From Liolophura sinensis (lineage: Eukaryota > Mollusca > Polyplacophora > Chitonida > Chitonidae), in contig NC_088302.1 of the NCBI RefSeq assembly GCF_032854445.1, forward strand, positions 55,532,237-55,596,236: a stretch of 64,000 nucleotides of DNA, given 5' to 3'. Of the stretch, positions 23,629 through 34,510 are shown piece after piece. A program made the position numbers and the translations under genes. The notes under the pieces were generated by a model. The model had not been told where the DNA came from and did no database searches. It was given only the letters and a program-made list of their open reading frames with translations. The first letter of the stretch is position 1, and each line of letters opens with the position of its first letter.

Positions 23629-24352
23629 GATTCAGCTTTTCATTTACACCTTATTGAGTACAGTGAAAGGAAACTGTTCAGGTTGAATTGTATTGATTTC
23701 TGTTTGGTATTGAGCTCTCCAGATGAGGGCAGGCCTGTTATCATGCCACTGTTGACATACGAAACAGGATACGCCTGGCTGCGTCTGCTGTCATCGCGTG
23801 CCACTCACCTTATGCTACACAATAACTAGTAGTTAGGTCTTGAACTTGTATTCATTTCCATCGATTGTACAGGGTGATTTTACCCACCTCATCAACTAAA
23901 CTCCCATCCTTTCCACAAGAGTGTCCTTCCTGTCTCCCAGCAAGCACTCAAGTACATATTCTTCCTGCTATAAATTTGGACTCTTTCAGGCACAATTTTT
24001 TTGGCACCTGATTTAGCAGGTGTATTGTGGTTGAAATTAGTGTGTTAGTACAAGCAGAGGTAAAGGTGTCTCAATGACTCGTGACATTATTAATGATGTT
24101 TTGGTGGTGAGCATACTTAGGGTTCTGTGTTTTGTCTGCACAGGTTTATGTAAGCTCACGGCTCAAAGCCCCATCTATTTGCTAGACTGTGCCTATGTCA
24201 GGTTGTCAGCATTGGATTCCACACATAATCTGATTATATACATTGCCACTACACTTACACAAGATTGAAAAAGGCGGGATTGATTTATCTCCCGTTTTTC
24301 CTGCCATGACCTTCTCCTGTTACTCTGTGGATTGAGATGTTGTGGTAATAAC
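23629..24352. other. Unique DNA
   Basis: Unique sequence between two arrays. An ORF continues from the last 72-bp unit to 23,829 but shows no recognised domain. Confidence 0.5.
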
Positions 24353-26550
24353 TTTATGGAATCTGTAGCTACACTATGGAATCTATGGCTGTACTTTGGA
24401 GTCTGTGGCTACTTTCTATGTAATCTGTTACTACACTGTGTAATCTATAGCTACACTATGGAATCTATGGCTGTACTGTGGAGTCTGTAGCTACTTTCTA
24501 TGTAATTTGTTACTGCACTGTGTAATCTATAGCTACACTATGGAATCTATGGCTGTACTGTGGAGTCTGTGGCTACTTTCTATGTAATCTGTTACTACAC
24601 TGTAATCTATAGCTACACTATGGAATCTATGGCTGTACTGTGGAGTCTGTGGCTACTTTCTATGTAATCTGTTACTACACTGTAATCTATAGCTACACTA
24701 TGAAATCTATGGCTGTACTGTGGAGTCTGTAGCTACTTTCTATGTAATTTGTTACTACACTTTGTAATCTATAGCTACACTATGGAATCTATGGCTGTAC
24801 TGTGGAGTCTGTAGCTACTTTCTATGTAATCTGTTACTACACTGTGTAATCTATAGCTACACTGTGGAATCTATGGCTGTACTGTGGAGTCTGTAGCTAC
24901 TTTCTGTGTAATCTATTACTACAATGTGCAGTCTATAGTTACAGCTGTACACTGTTTGTAATCAGTGACTACACTCTGCAATCTATAGGTACACTATTTT
25001 GAATCTGCAATATGCAAGCTACAGCTACACTGTATGTAATCTATGACAACACTATTTAGTGTACAGCTACACTATGCAGGCTATGACAACACTATTTAGT
25101 GTACAGCTACACTATGCAGTCTATGGCTACACTATGCAGGCTATGGCTACACTATGCAGGCTATGACAACACTATTTAGTGTACAGCTACACTATGCAGG
25201 CTATGACAACACTATTTAGTGTACAGCTACACTATGCAGTCTATGGCTACACTATGCAGGCTATGGCTACACTATGGTATCCAGGGCTACATTATGGAAT
25301 CTATGGTTAGCAGTAGTATTAGCTTGTGAAAAGCTTCAGTTTGGAATCTATGGTTACACTATGGAATCTATGGTTACACTATGAAATCTATGGTTACACT
25401 GTGGAATCTATGGCTACACTGTATGTAATCTATGTCTACACTGCACAGTCTATAGCTACACTGTGTAAACTATGGCTACACTATGGAATCCAGGGCTACA
25501 ATGGGGAATCAAGAGCTACACTGGGAAATCAAGAGCTACACTGGGAAATCTATGGTTACACTATGGAATCACTATATAATCTATGGCTACACTGTGGAAT
25601 CTATGGCTACACTGTATGTAATCTATGTCTACACTGCACAGTCTATAGCTACATTGTGTAATCTATGGCTACACTATGGAATCCAGGGCTACACTGGGGA
25701 ATCTATGGCTACACTGTATGTAATCTATGTCTACTCTGCACAGTCTATAGCTACACTGTGTAATCTATGGTTACACTATGGAATCCAGGGCTACACTGGG
25801 GAATCAAGAGCTACACTGGGGAATCTATGGTTACACTATGGAATCACTATATAATCTATGGCTACACTGTGGAATCTATGGCTACACTGTATGTAATCTA
25901 TGTCTACACTGCACAGTCTATAGCTACACTGTGTAATCTATGGCTACACTATGGAATCCAGGGCTACACTGGGGAATCAAGAGCTACACTGGGGAATCTA
26001 TGGTTACACTATGGAATCACTATATAATCTATGGCTACACTGTGGAATCTATGGCTACACTGTATGTAATCTATGTCTACACTGCACAGTCTATAGCTAC
26101 ATTGTGTAATCTATGGCTACACTATGGAATCCAGGGCTACACTGGGGAATCTATGGCTACACTGGATGTAATCTGTGTCTACACTGCACAGTCTATAGCT
26201 ACACTGTGTAATCTATGGCTACACTATGGAATCCAGGGCTACACTGAGGAATCTATGGCTACACTGTATGTAATCTGTGTCTACACTGCACAGTCTATAG
26301 CTACACTGTGTAATCTATGGCTACACTATGGAATCCAGGGCTACACTGGGGAATCAAGAGCTACACTGGGGAATCTATGGTTACACTGAGGAATAAATGG
26401 AATCTATGGTTACACTGTGGAATATATCGCTACGCTGTAATGGAACCTAGGGCTACACTGTGGAATTAAGGGCTACACTGTGGAATTAAGGGCTACACTG
26501 TGGAATTAAGGTCTACACTATGGAATTAAGGGTTACACTATGGAATATAC
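24353..26550. repeat. Nested ~20-bp repeat with 80-82, ~40 and 173-bp higher-order units
   Basis: The base unit is about 20 bp (AATCTATGGCTACACTRTGG and relatives). On the left (24.35-24.96 kb) four variants form an 80-82-bp unit, with CTACTTTCTA at 24,409, 24,491, 24,573, 24,653, 24,733, 24,815 and about 24,897. In the middle (25.03-25.28 kb) a ~40-bp unit contains CAACACTATTTAGTGTACAG. On the right (25.34-26.4 kb) larger units include a 173-bp block. ORFs of up to 149 codons are repeat read-through. The left flank of the right block (GTATTAGCTTGTGAAAAG near 25,317) is echoed after the array at about 26,562. Confidence 0.93.
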
Positions 26551-28310
26551 TGTTAGCTGTAATTTTAGCTTGTGAAAGGGTTAGAACTACCCATAGAGCC
26601 CATGTACGTATGTCATGCAGTATCTCGTGCTGGAGATCTGCACTTTGACACGCAGTCTTTAATCCAGATGGAGTTTTGAAACAGTTCTGCTGTGTCATGT
26701 GACTGGTGAAAAATGTAAGGCAATCTTTGTTGATATTAATTTACTGATCACCTTTTTCCAGAGACACAAATGACACCTCTTTCCTTTAGGAACTCTTCAA
26801 ATTCAGAAACATTCAAATTCTCAATTTTGTCCATCATTCATCTATTCCAAATTGCTTTTTATGAAACTTTTTTCAGATGCCCATGTTATAGTAAATGTGA
26901 TCAAAAATAGTTCACATGATACAGTTTGACTTCTTCTACCTTTATCGATAAAAGAATTCTAACTCGAAACTCCCCTATTGGAGGTGTTAGACATGTTTGG
27001 CTCACATCACAGTGTATTGCTATTTTACAGTTAGTATGTGGTTAAGCAAAGCTAATTTAAGTCAACATTATTAAATTTTTCCTATCCAAATTTGGCTTTG
27101 TAGTGTTGTTTTAGGAATCGTGTCTCATGAATAGTTTACTATAAGCAAGTGGGAAATGTTTGCTACTACTAGAGCTTGTGGGTGTACATGTATTACTAAG
27201 TTTCTCTCGGAGTAGTACTTGGTAACGGTGGACATCATTCCATGCCAACTCAAAACAGAATTTGTAGAAAAATGAGATCTTCTTTTGTTTATGCATTTTG
27301 GATCTCACTTGTCTTTGAGTACCATAGATATGTTTGATAACATGAAAAATGCATTTGATGATGTCGTAAAGTTATATTTAGTTTCTGATGAATTAAAACA
27401 TGTAGAATTCCTATAAATGTGAGATATTAAAATGAGAGCATTTTCTTCCTGGTGAATTATGGCCTTTATATCTGTCAGTATTTTATTTAATTTTTTCTTT
27501 TATCCCATGAGACAATTCTTGGAGGCATGATTGATTTAGGACTGTGAAAACATGAATGTGTTTTTGTGCTTTATCTCCATAGATGCCAATTTTAATTCGC
27601 TTCTAGCACTTCTTTGGTAGCCACTTTTCTTCAGTTTCACTTTCTTACATCTTTCAGAGGAAAGCTGGGAAAATTGTTGAGTGTTGTGTTAATGACACAA
27701 TACATCATTTGAAAAGCAGCATTTCCCCGGATGTTAAAAACTGTGGCTCTCGTCAAGGTACGCGAATTGTCACCCGATAACTATGAGGTGCCAATGCCTC
27801 TCAGCTGCTCTGTCACCCTTCAGCAACTGAAAACAATGTATCGCTGTTATCTCTATTTGTGATAAAAAGAAAGAGAAACATTTCACAATGAACATAGTTT
27901 TGGTATTTGATATCCCTGTGGGAAGTGAGGGATTTCAGGTATTGCCTGCCTCTCCCCTACACAATTAGTGTCAATGCTTTTTCACCCAGCGGAACTGCAG
28001 TCAGCCCTAAGCACAGGCCATTGGCTTCTGAAGCCAGCCGTAATGGCTGTTCCATGTAAGAGGACTGAACCTGGCTTGAAATTCTATCCCAGTTCTCCGT
28101 GGACGGCTGATTTTGTCATCTACCACCCCCCCTAATAAAAGTTATCTGGTGAATTCTGCGGGCTGCTGATAACCAATTAATTGTTCATTGAATGCTGCAG
28201 TACCAGGATTACTGTATTGCGTGTACATAAATTGTAGATCAGTGGAAAGAAAAACTCCTCAGCTTTAACACCAATTCATCAAAAAGTGTCTAAAGGTTTG
28301 TTTACTTATA
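26551..28310. other. Unique DNA, partly GC-richer
   Basis: AT-rich to about 27,650, then a GC-richer segment (27,700-28,140) with CCCGGATG, CAAGGTACGCG and CAGCGGAACTGCAG. This could be regulatory or contain a small exon, but no frame with convincing splice sites is long enough to call. Confidence 0.4.
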
Positions 28311-28892
28311 TGGCTTGTCCATTTGTGGGAATGTTATTCTGATGGCTTGTCCATTTGTGGGAATGTTATTCTAATGGCTTGTCCATTTGTGGGGATGTTA
28401 TTCTGATGGCTTGTCCATTTGTGGGGATGTTATTCTGATGGCTTGTCCATTTGTGGGAATGTTATTCTGATGACTTGTCCATTTGTGGAAATGTTATTCT
28501 GATGGCTTGTCCATTTGTGGGAATGTTATTCTGATGGCTTGTCCATTTGTGGGAATGTTATTCTGATGGCTTGTCCATTTGTGGGGATGTTATTCTGATG
28601 GCTTGTCCATTTGTGGGGATGTTATTCTGATGGCTTGTCCATTTGTGGGAATGTTATTCTGATGACTTGTCCATTTGTGGAAATGTTATTCTGATGGCTT
28701 GTCCATTTGTGGGAATGTTATTCTGATGACTTGTCCATTTGTGGAAATGTTATTCTGATGGCTTGTCCATTTGTGGGAATGTTATTCTGATGACTTGTCC
28801 ATTTGTGGAAATGTTATTCTGATGGCTTGTCCATTTGTGGGAATGTTATTCTGATGGCTTGTCCATTTGTGGAATGTTATTCTGATGGCTTG
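28311..28892. repeat. 32-bp minisatellite, ~18 copies
   Basis: The unit is TGGCTTGTCCATTTGTGGGA plus ATGTTATTCTGA (32 bp). A variant pair GACTTGTCC with GTGGAAATG alternates with the standard unit near 28,661-28,800, forming a 64-bp dimer. The last unit is shortened by one base. The only ORF (63 codons) runs off the array end. Confidence 0.95.
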
Positions 28893-30203
28893 ATTCCATT
28901 TGTTTTTTTCATTATTTTGATTGCCTTTCATTATCTTTTTTTATCATTTTTGTTGAAAAAAACAAACAAACATTGTATTGTGATAATAGGATAGCTACAT
29001 TGGAACAATGGTGTGAGCCTAGTCTTTTGGGGCTCTGACACATACCTGTGTGGTTTTACCTTCATTTTGTATCATTATTGGTCTTGATCTGATACATGTG
29101 TGTCTTTGTCTATATTTTGTTTCTGTTCTGACCAAAATAGATGCAGACTAGATGAGTGCCATGCTCTGATTGATTCATGTGTATGTTTGTGGGTTTATGT
29201 TGGTTGTTTGTCCTTTCCTTTTTTTTTAAGGTTTAGTTTTTACAGATAGTCCATGTACGGCTTGAAAAAATAGGCCAAAGGCTCACCCATGTCAGTTTAG
29301 AACCATTTAGCCTATTGGTGGTGTTCAGAAACCTCCAGGTGTCCTCATTTTGGCTGGTTTGGGGACAGTCAGTGTATACCTGTTCTGAGTTGGACCTTCC
29401 ATCCTGACAGAGCTTTGCATTTGTTCTCTGTCTTCTTCTCATTTTCAGCCATTTCTTAGGTGTACTTTGTTACATTTTTATACCACTCTCTCAGTTAGTG
29501 TGTTTTTGGTGGTTACTTTGAATTGTAGATAAAGAGATGTGGATGTTATCCTTTCTGATAGTTTTTTCCCAGGTTTGTCTTTGAATTGCTAACCAATAAA
29601 CATGCTATACATGGATGCCAAGTCTGGCAATGTTGATTGTTATTTAGGATACTTTCTGGCTGAATTCCGCCTTTGATTGATTTACATTTACTGTATTTAT
29701 TGACATATGTTGGAAACCCACCTCATGACAATCCATCATCCAGCCAGTGAATTCAAGCAATTTACGTCATTTACCCAATTCTTGGCTGATGGTTTGTGTC
29801 TGTTTTGGGATACATGTGCATTAACAGAGCTACTAAGTGACTGCAGCATCCGTACATTAAAACCTCCATAGATCAATCAGATGTTCTGGCCAAATAGCAG
29901 GTGTGCACTACCTAAGCTCTTCATTCATTTCTAATTCCACTGAATGCATCTTTACCTAAAGAGCCTCTTTCGAGGAAAAACAGGTTTTAAAATTTTAAAT
30001 CATCAAGGATTTAATCCTTATGGAACGTGATGAACGAAATTTTATTAAAGTGGTCTGCGCTAGTGCAGCGAAATGACCCAGGAGCCTCTGACCAAAGAGG
30101 TCGCTGTGAGTTCTCTTCAGAAGATGTCGGTATAAGATAAGATATGCACACACTGCATTTTATATGTGAATATCTATACAGGATATATGTGAAGTCTTTC
30201 TCA
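28893..30203. other. Unique DNA with a SINE head fragment
   Basis: T-rich and unique. The only recognised element is the SINE fragment at 30,052-30,114. A 69-codon minus-strand ORF at 29,233-29,442 has no recognised domain. Confidence 0.5.
30052..30114 (+). mobile_element. SINE head fragment
   Basis: TCTGCGCTAGTGCAGCG, AATGACCCAGGAGCCTCT, ACCAAAGAGG and TCGCTGTGAGTT follow the head of the three SINE copies (compare TGACCCGGGAGCCTTCCACC in the 33.4-kb copy). The body and tail are missing, so it is a truncated relic close to the 41-bp array. Confidence 0.6.
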
Positions 30204-31400
30204 CTCTGCAAGTAATGTGTTGATGCATGTAGTCTGTCTGAACTCTCTTGTAGTAATGTGTTGGTACATGTAGTTTGTCTGAACTCTGATGTAGTAATGT
30301 GTTGGTACATGTAGTCTGTCTGAACTCTGATGTAGTAATGTGTTGGTACATGTAGTCTGTCTGAAATCTTTTGTAGTAATGTGTTGGTACATGTAGTCTG
30401 TCTGAGCTGTGATGTAGTAATGTGTTGGTACATGTAGTCTGTCTGAACTCTTTTGTAGTAACGTGTTGGTACATGTAGTCTGTCTGAACTCTGATGTAGT
30501 AATGTGTTGATACATGTAGCCTGTCTGAACTCTGATGTAGTAATGTGTTGGTACATGTAGTCTGTCTGAGTTCTGATGTAGTAATGTGTTGATACATGTA
30601 GCCTGTCTGAGCTGTGATGTAGTAATGTGTTGGTACATGTAGTCTGTCTGAACTGTGATGTAGTAATGTGTTGGTACATTTAGTCCATCTGAGCTGTGAT
30701 GTAGTAATGTGTTGGTACATGTAGTCTGTCTGAACTCTGATGTAGTAATGTGTTGGTACATGTAGTCTGTCTGAGCTGTGATGTAGTAATGTGTTGATAT
30801 ATGTAGTCTGTCTGAACTCTTTTGTAGTAATGTGTTGGTACATGTAGTCTGTCTGAGCTCTGATGTAGTAATGTGTTGGTACATGTAGTCTGTCTGAACT
30901 CTGATGTAGTAATGTGTTGATACATGTAGTCTGTCTGAACTCTGATGTAGTAATGTGTTGGTACATGTAGTCTGTCTGAGCTGTGATGTAGTAATGTGTT
31001 GGTACATGTAGTCTGTCTGAACTCTGTAGTAATGTGTTGGCACATGTAGTCTGTCTGAGCTGTGATGTAGTAAAGTGTTGGTACATGTAGTCTGCCTGAA
31101 CTCTGATGTAGTAATGTGTTGGTACATGTAGTCTGTCTGAACTCTGATGTAGTAATGTGTTGGTACATGTAGTCTGTCTGAACTCTGATGTAGTAATGTG
31201 TTGGTACATGTAGTCTGTCTGAGCTCTCATGTGGTGATGTGTTGGTACATGTAGTCTGTCTGAGCTGTGATGTAGTAATGTGTTGGTACATGTAGCCTGT
31301 CTGAACTCTGATGTAATGTGTTGGTACATGTAGTCTGTCTGAACTCTTTTGTAGTAATGTGTTGGTACATGTAGTCTGTCTGAACTCTTTTGTAGTAATA
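30204..31400. repeat. 41-bp minisatellite, ~29 copies
   Basis: The unit is GTAGTAATGTGTTGGTACAT, GTAGTCTGTCTGA, then RCTSTGAT (41 bp, occasionally 36-39). It contains the palindrome TACATGTA. Since 41 leaves remainder 2 on division by 3, a minus-strand reading passes through all three frames, and none contains a stop. This gives overlapping minus-strand ORFs of up to 389 codons repeating Q-T-D-Y-M-Y-Q-H-I-T-T and its frame-shifted forms. This pattern is a by-product of unit sequence; no gene is called. Confidence 0.96.
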
Positions 31401-33447
31401 CCCACTTATGATAATAGTTTTTATATCATGCATGTATAGATTTTCTACCAGTGAATTGTAATCAGATTTCTTATTAGTCGTACAGAAAGGACAGTTGTTA
31501 AGCAAAATAGATATTTAGTTTAGAGTATGTTTTGAGTATAGTATTTGATGTTTGGTTTGACCACTGTCTAAGGCATGAACCAATGTGTGTCAGATGTCCT
31601 GAAATAAGCTGACCAATATGAACTACCTTTTATAAATTTTCCCTTCATCCAGCCAACCATGGTGAAAATGATTACTCATGGAGAAGAAATGATGATTGTG
31701 GCCAATCCAGAGGTGGTGGTTGTTCGCCTGAGGTTATGTATAGTTTGACCTGATGAGAAAAGGCCAACATCTCCAGTGACAGATCGCCCACTAAGGCTAC
31801 ATAATCACCTGCGGGCAGAATAGCTTCAGTGGTACAAGCACACGTAAGGAGTTAGCCATGGTGTGAGGTGATCACAGTAAGGACTGAGGTGTGTGCAGCA
31901 GTCAGTGCTGTCCGCGGCAGCCAGTGCTGTCCGCAGCAGGCGCTGAATGCAGATTTACGTGCTGTCAGGTGTAGCCTCAAGCTGATCAGTAGATTATTAA
32001 TTTCCGGACTGGTTTCATCATTCCATCCAGGACTCCGTGTTGATGTTGCAATATGTGTTTGATCATTTATTGAGACAGTGTAAAGTATAGCCAGTGTGGA
32101 GTTGTTAGTTAACTTTCGAAGACCTTTTAAAAGTAGTGCGGCCCTTGTAAAGCAATAGTCATAGGAGCAAAAATTGTAAAGAATCTTTCTGGGCCCGAAC
32201 TGACACCAGGGCCTAATCTGGCCTCAGAAGAGCAGGGGTTGGAACCACCGGTCAAGGGCACCTCATTGTTGAATAATTCGATTCTCATACATTTTTAAGG
32301 GTCTTGGTTCCTATGGTTGACCTCCACCCAACATGCACACCACAACATGTGCCTAGCTGGAAAATTCAGTCTAAGTATGGTTTGTATTCACTGATGTGTG
32401 GAGAACTCTGGCATCCCGTATAACATGTGCATCTGATCATCACTTTGTATCATAGCTACCCCATTAAAAAGTTGTTTGTTGGGGGCAACAAACCCTGTTT
32501 TTTGAAGTCACGTCTGTCGGTTTGCATTTTTTTTTTAATGTCAATTGAAAGTAATTCCCGACCCACATAATCTGAATTCTAATTGAATTATCGCAGGTTC
32601 AATTTTCGTCACCTGCTTCAGGGCATACATTTCCGATTTTAAGAGCTCTTTAAAAACTTTGTTGTTTTCACAGCCAAATTCTTTCACACTGAAGCCAAAT
32701 ATTCATTCTTGATTCTGGATCTAACATTAAAATTGAGTAAATTTACGAGCGTTAAACGTAAACAAGTTGAAAGGCATCCATTGCTTTTGCCACTGTGGCA
32801 AAGGGATGCCAGTCTGCTTTCGCCACACAGAAATTCTATTCGCCAAAACTAATGTGGTGACTGGCTAGCCGAAGACTAGGGCTAAGTAGCTAATCCAACT
32901 GTTATAATGAATTCGGGCTGTTTCTCCTTTTCTTTTTTTTGAGACGCAAAAGGCTCTTCGGGGGAACGGCAGCGTCCAGTAATCGGACGCTGAGAATAGC
33001 TGGATTAGGCCCAGGACACTATATTCTTACACCGAGTCTGTCATTTTCTGGCCACCTTTTTTTTTATCATATTACAATTATATGTGTCACATGGCTTCAC
33101 TGTTACTAGTTACAGATTCAGGTTAATTTTTAATTCATTTCTTTCATTGAGAACAAAATTATGACACTTTTTATCCTATTTTGGGCTTTTGAGAGTTTTC
33201 ATTGGCTTTTGGTTGTGTTGTGGACTGTGTAACTGTTATTTTAATGGATCAAACTGGAGAAGGACGTGTATTGCTGTTGCCCATCTTCCAGAATGCTTAC
33301 TCATAATGTCATTAAAGCATATAAATGAACTGGTATTGCAATTGTACATCTAGCCATATTTTAACCAGTTTTTCAAAGTATCAGTTAGCCAAATTTTCCA
33401 CATGTAGAGAAAATACTTACAACATTGTGAAATAGGATGGGAGGGTA
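31401..33447. other. Unique DNA, no gene seen
   Basis: Unique sequence with GC-richer patches near 31,700-32,040 and 32,850-33,000. ORFs are at most 64 codons, without recognised domains. Confidence 0.5.
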
Positions 33448-33690
33448 AGGACTGGTGTTTTATGTCGTACACAAGAATATTTCGCTTATGTGACAGCGGC
33501 CAGCATTATGGTGGGAGAAAACCGGTCTCTAAGCCCACGACCATCCTCAAGTTGCTGGCAAAAATTCCCACGTAAGGCTGGAGAGGAAGCCAGCATGAGC
33601 TGGACTAGATCTCAGAGTGACCTAATTGGTGGAAGGCTCCCGGGTCATTGTACGCTAGCGTGCTAACCTCCTTGGCCATGGAGGCCCCCA
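33448..33690 (-). mobile_element. tRNA-headed SINE, copy 3
   Basis: Read on the minus strand it begins GGGGCCTCCATGGCCAAGGA, GGTTAGCACGC, then TGACCCGGGAGCCTTCC, AGATCTAGTCCAGC (a degraded B-box), GGCTTCCTCTCCAGC, TTTTCTCCCACCATAATGC, AAGCGAAATATTCTTGTGTA and ends ACATAAAACACCAGT. It matches the copies at 2.6 and 16.7 kb along its length. The 68-codon ORF at 33,648 overlaps its head and is incidental. Confidence 0.85.
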
Positions 33691-34510
33691 AACACATCAG
33701 TTTCTGCATATGGTCAGCATGTACATGTTCACCAGCCCAGACACACATCATGTTATTAATAAAAGCTGAAGTTTTAATATTTAATCACGTTAAGAGTTTT
33801 TCTGCAATAACCTGTGGAAATGCAATGATACAACAGGGATGGTTGGTGATGTAAGCTTACATGCGTTGTTGGTGGCAGATATCGATGTTGTGTGGTTATT
33901 TTGGTGTGGATGTCCTCGGGGCAATGTCAGCAGGCCATTCAATGCTGACAGGCCTTAGGAGGAGAATCAGCCATGTGTGAGGAATGATCAAGCCTTTGGG
34001 GCTTACGAGCTGTCTACATCAGAGTGGTAAGCACCCAAACATAACACATACACATTACACCTGCCCTTGTTGCATCAAACCCACATCTACAATTCTGACA
34101 GACATCTCAGGTACATTATGTTAATGTAAGCTGTAGCAGCCTGTACATTATTGCTAGTCTGATGTATGAGAATTGGACTAAAAAACATGCCACTGGATTT
34201 CTTGCCCATTTAACCTATAAAACAGGGCCGGTTTGAATTCGCATTATTTTTTGTGCTAAATAATTTTAGATTTGCATGAAAATGAATTTCTTGGAGGACA
34301 GGATAGCAAGTCATCACCTTTCTGTCTGGACAGGGAACATACAGAAAGAATTACAAAACTCAACTTTAGTTTCAAGAGTGCATTTAACCATCTTTTATAA
34401 GTTAATTTTCTAAGTTATGTGGTGAGAACGTTTTGTCCTTAGTTGAAAGAAATTTTTATGTTTAATGACTACATTTTATGTTAATGTCTTCAATAATTAC
34501 ATCTCTAACT
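33691..34510. other. Unique DNA
   Basis: Unique sequence between the SINE and the 37-bp array. No feature recognised. Confidence 0.55.

Noticed and set aside
30160-31329. 389-codon minus-strand ORF as a gene
   Set aside because: It consists entirely of the 41-bp tandem unit, which lacks stops in all three minus frames. No independent evidence of coding.
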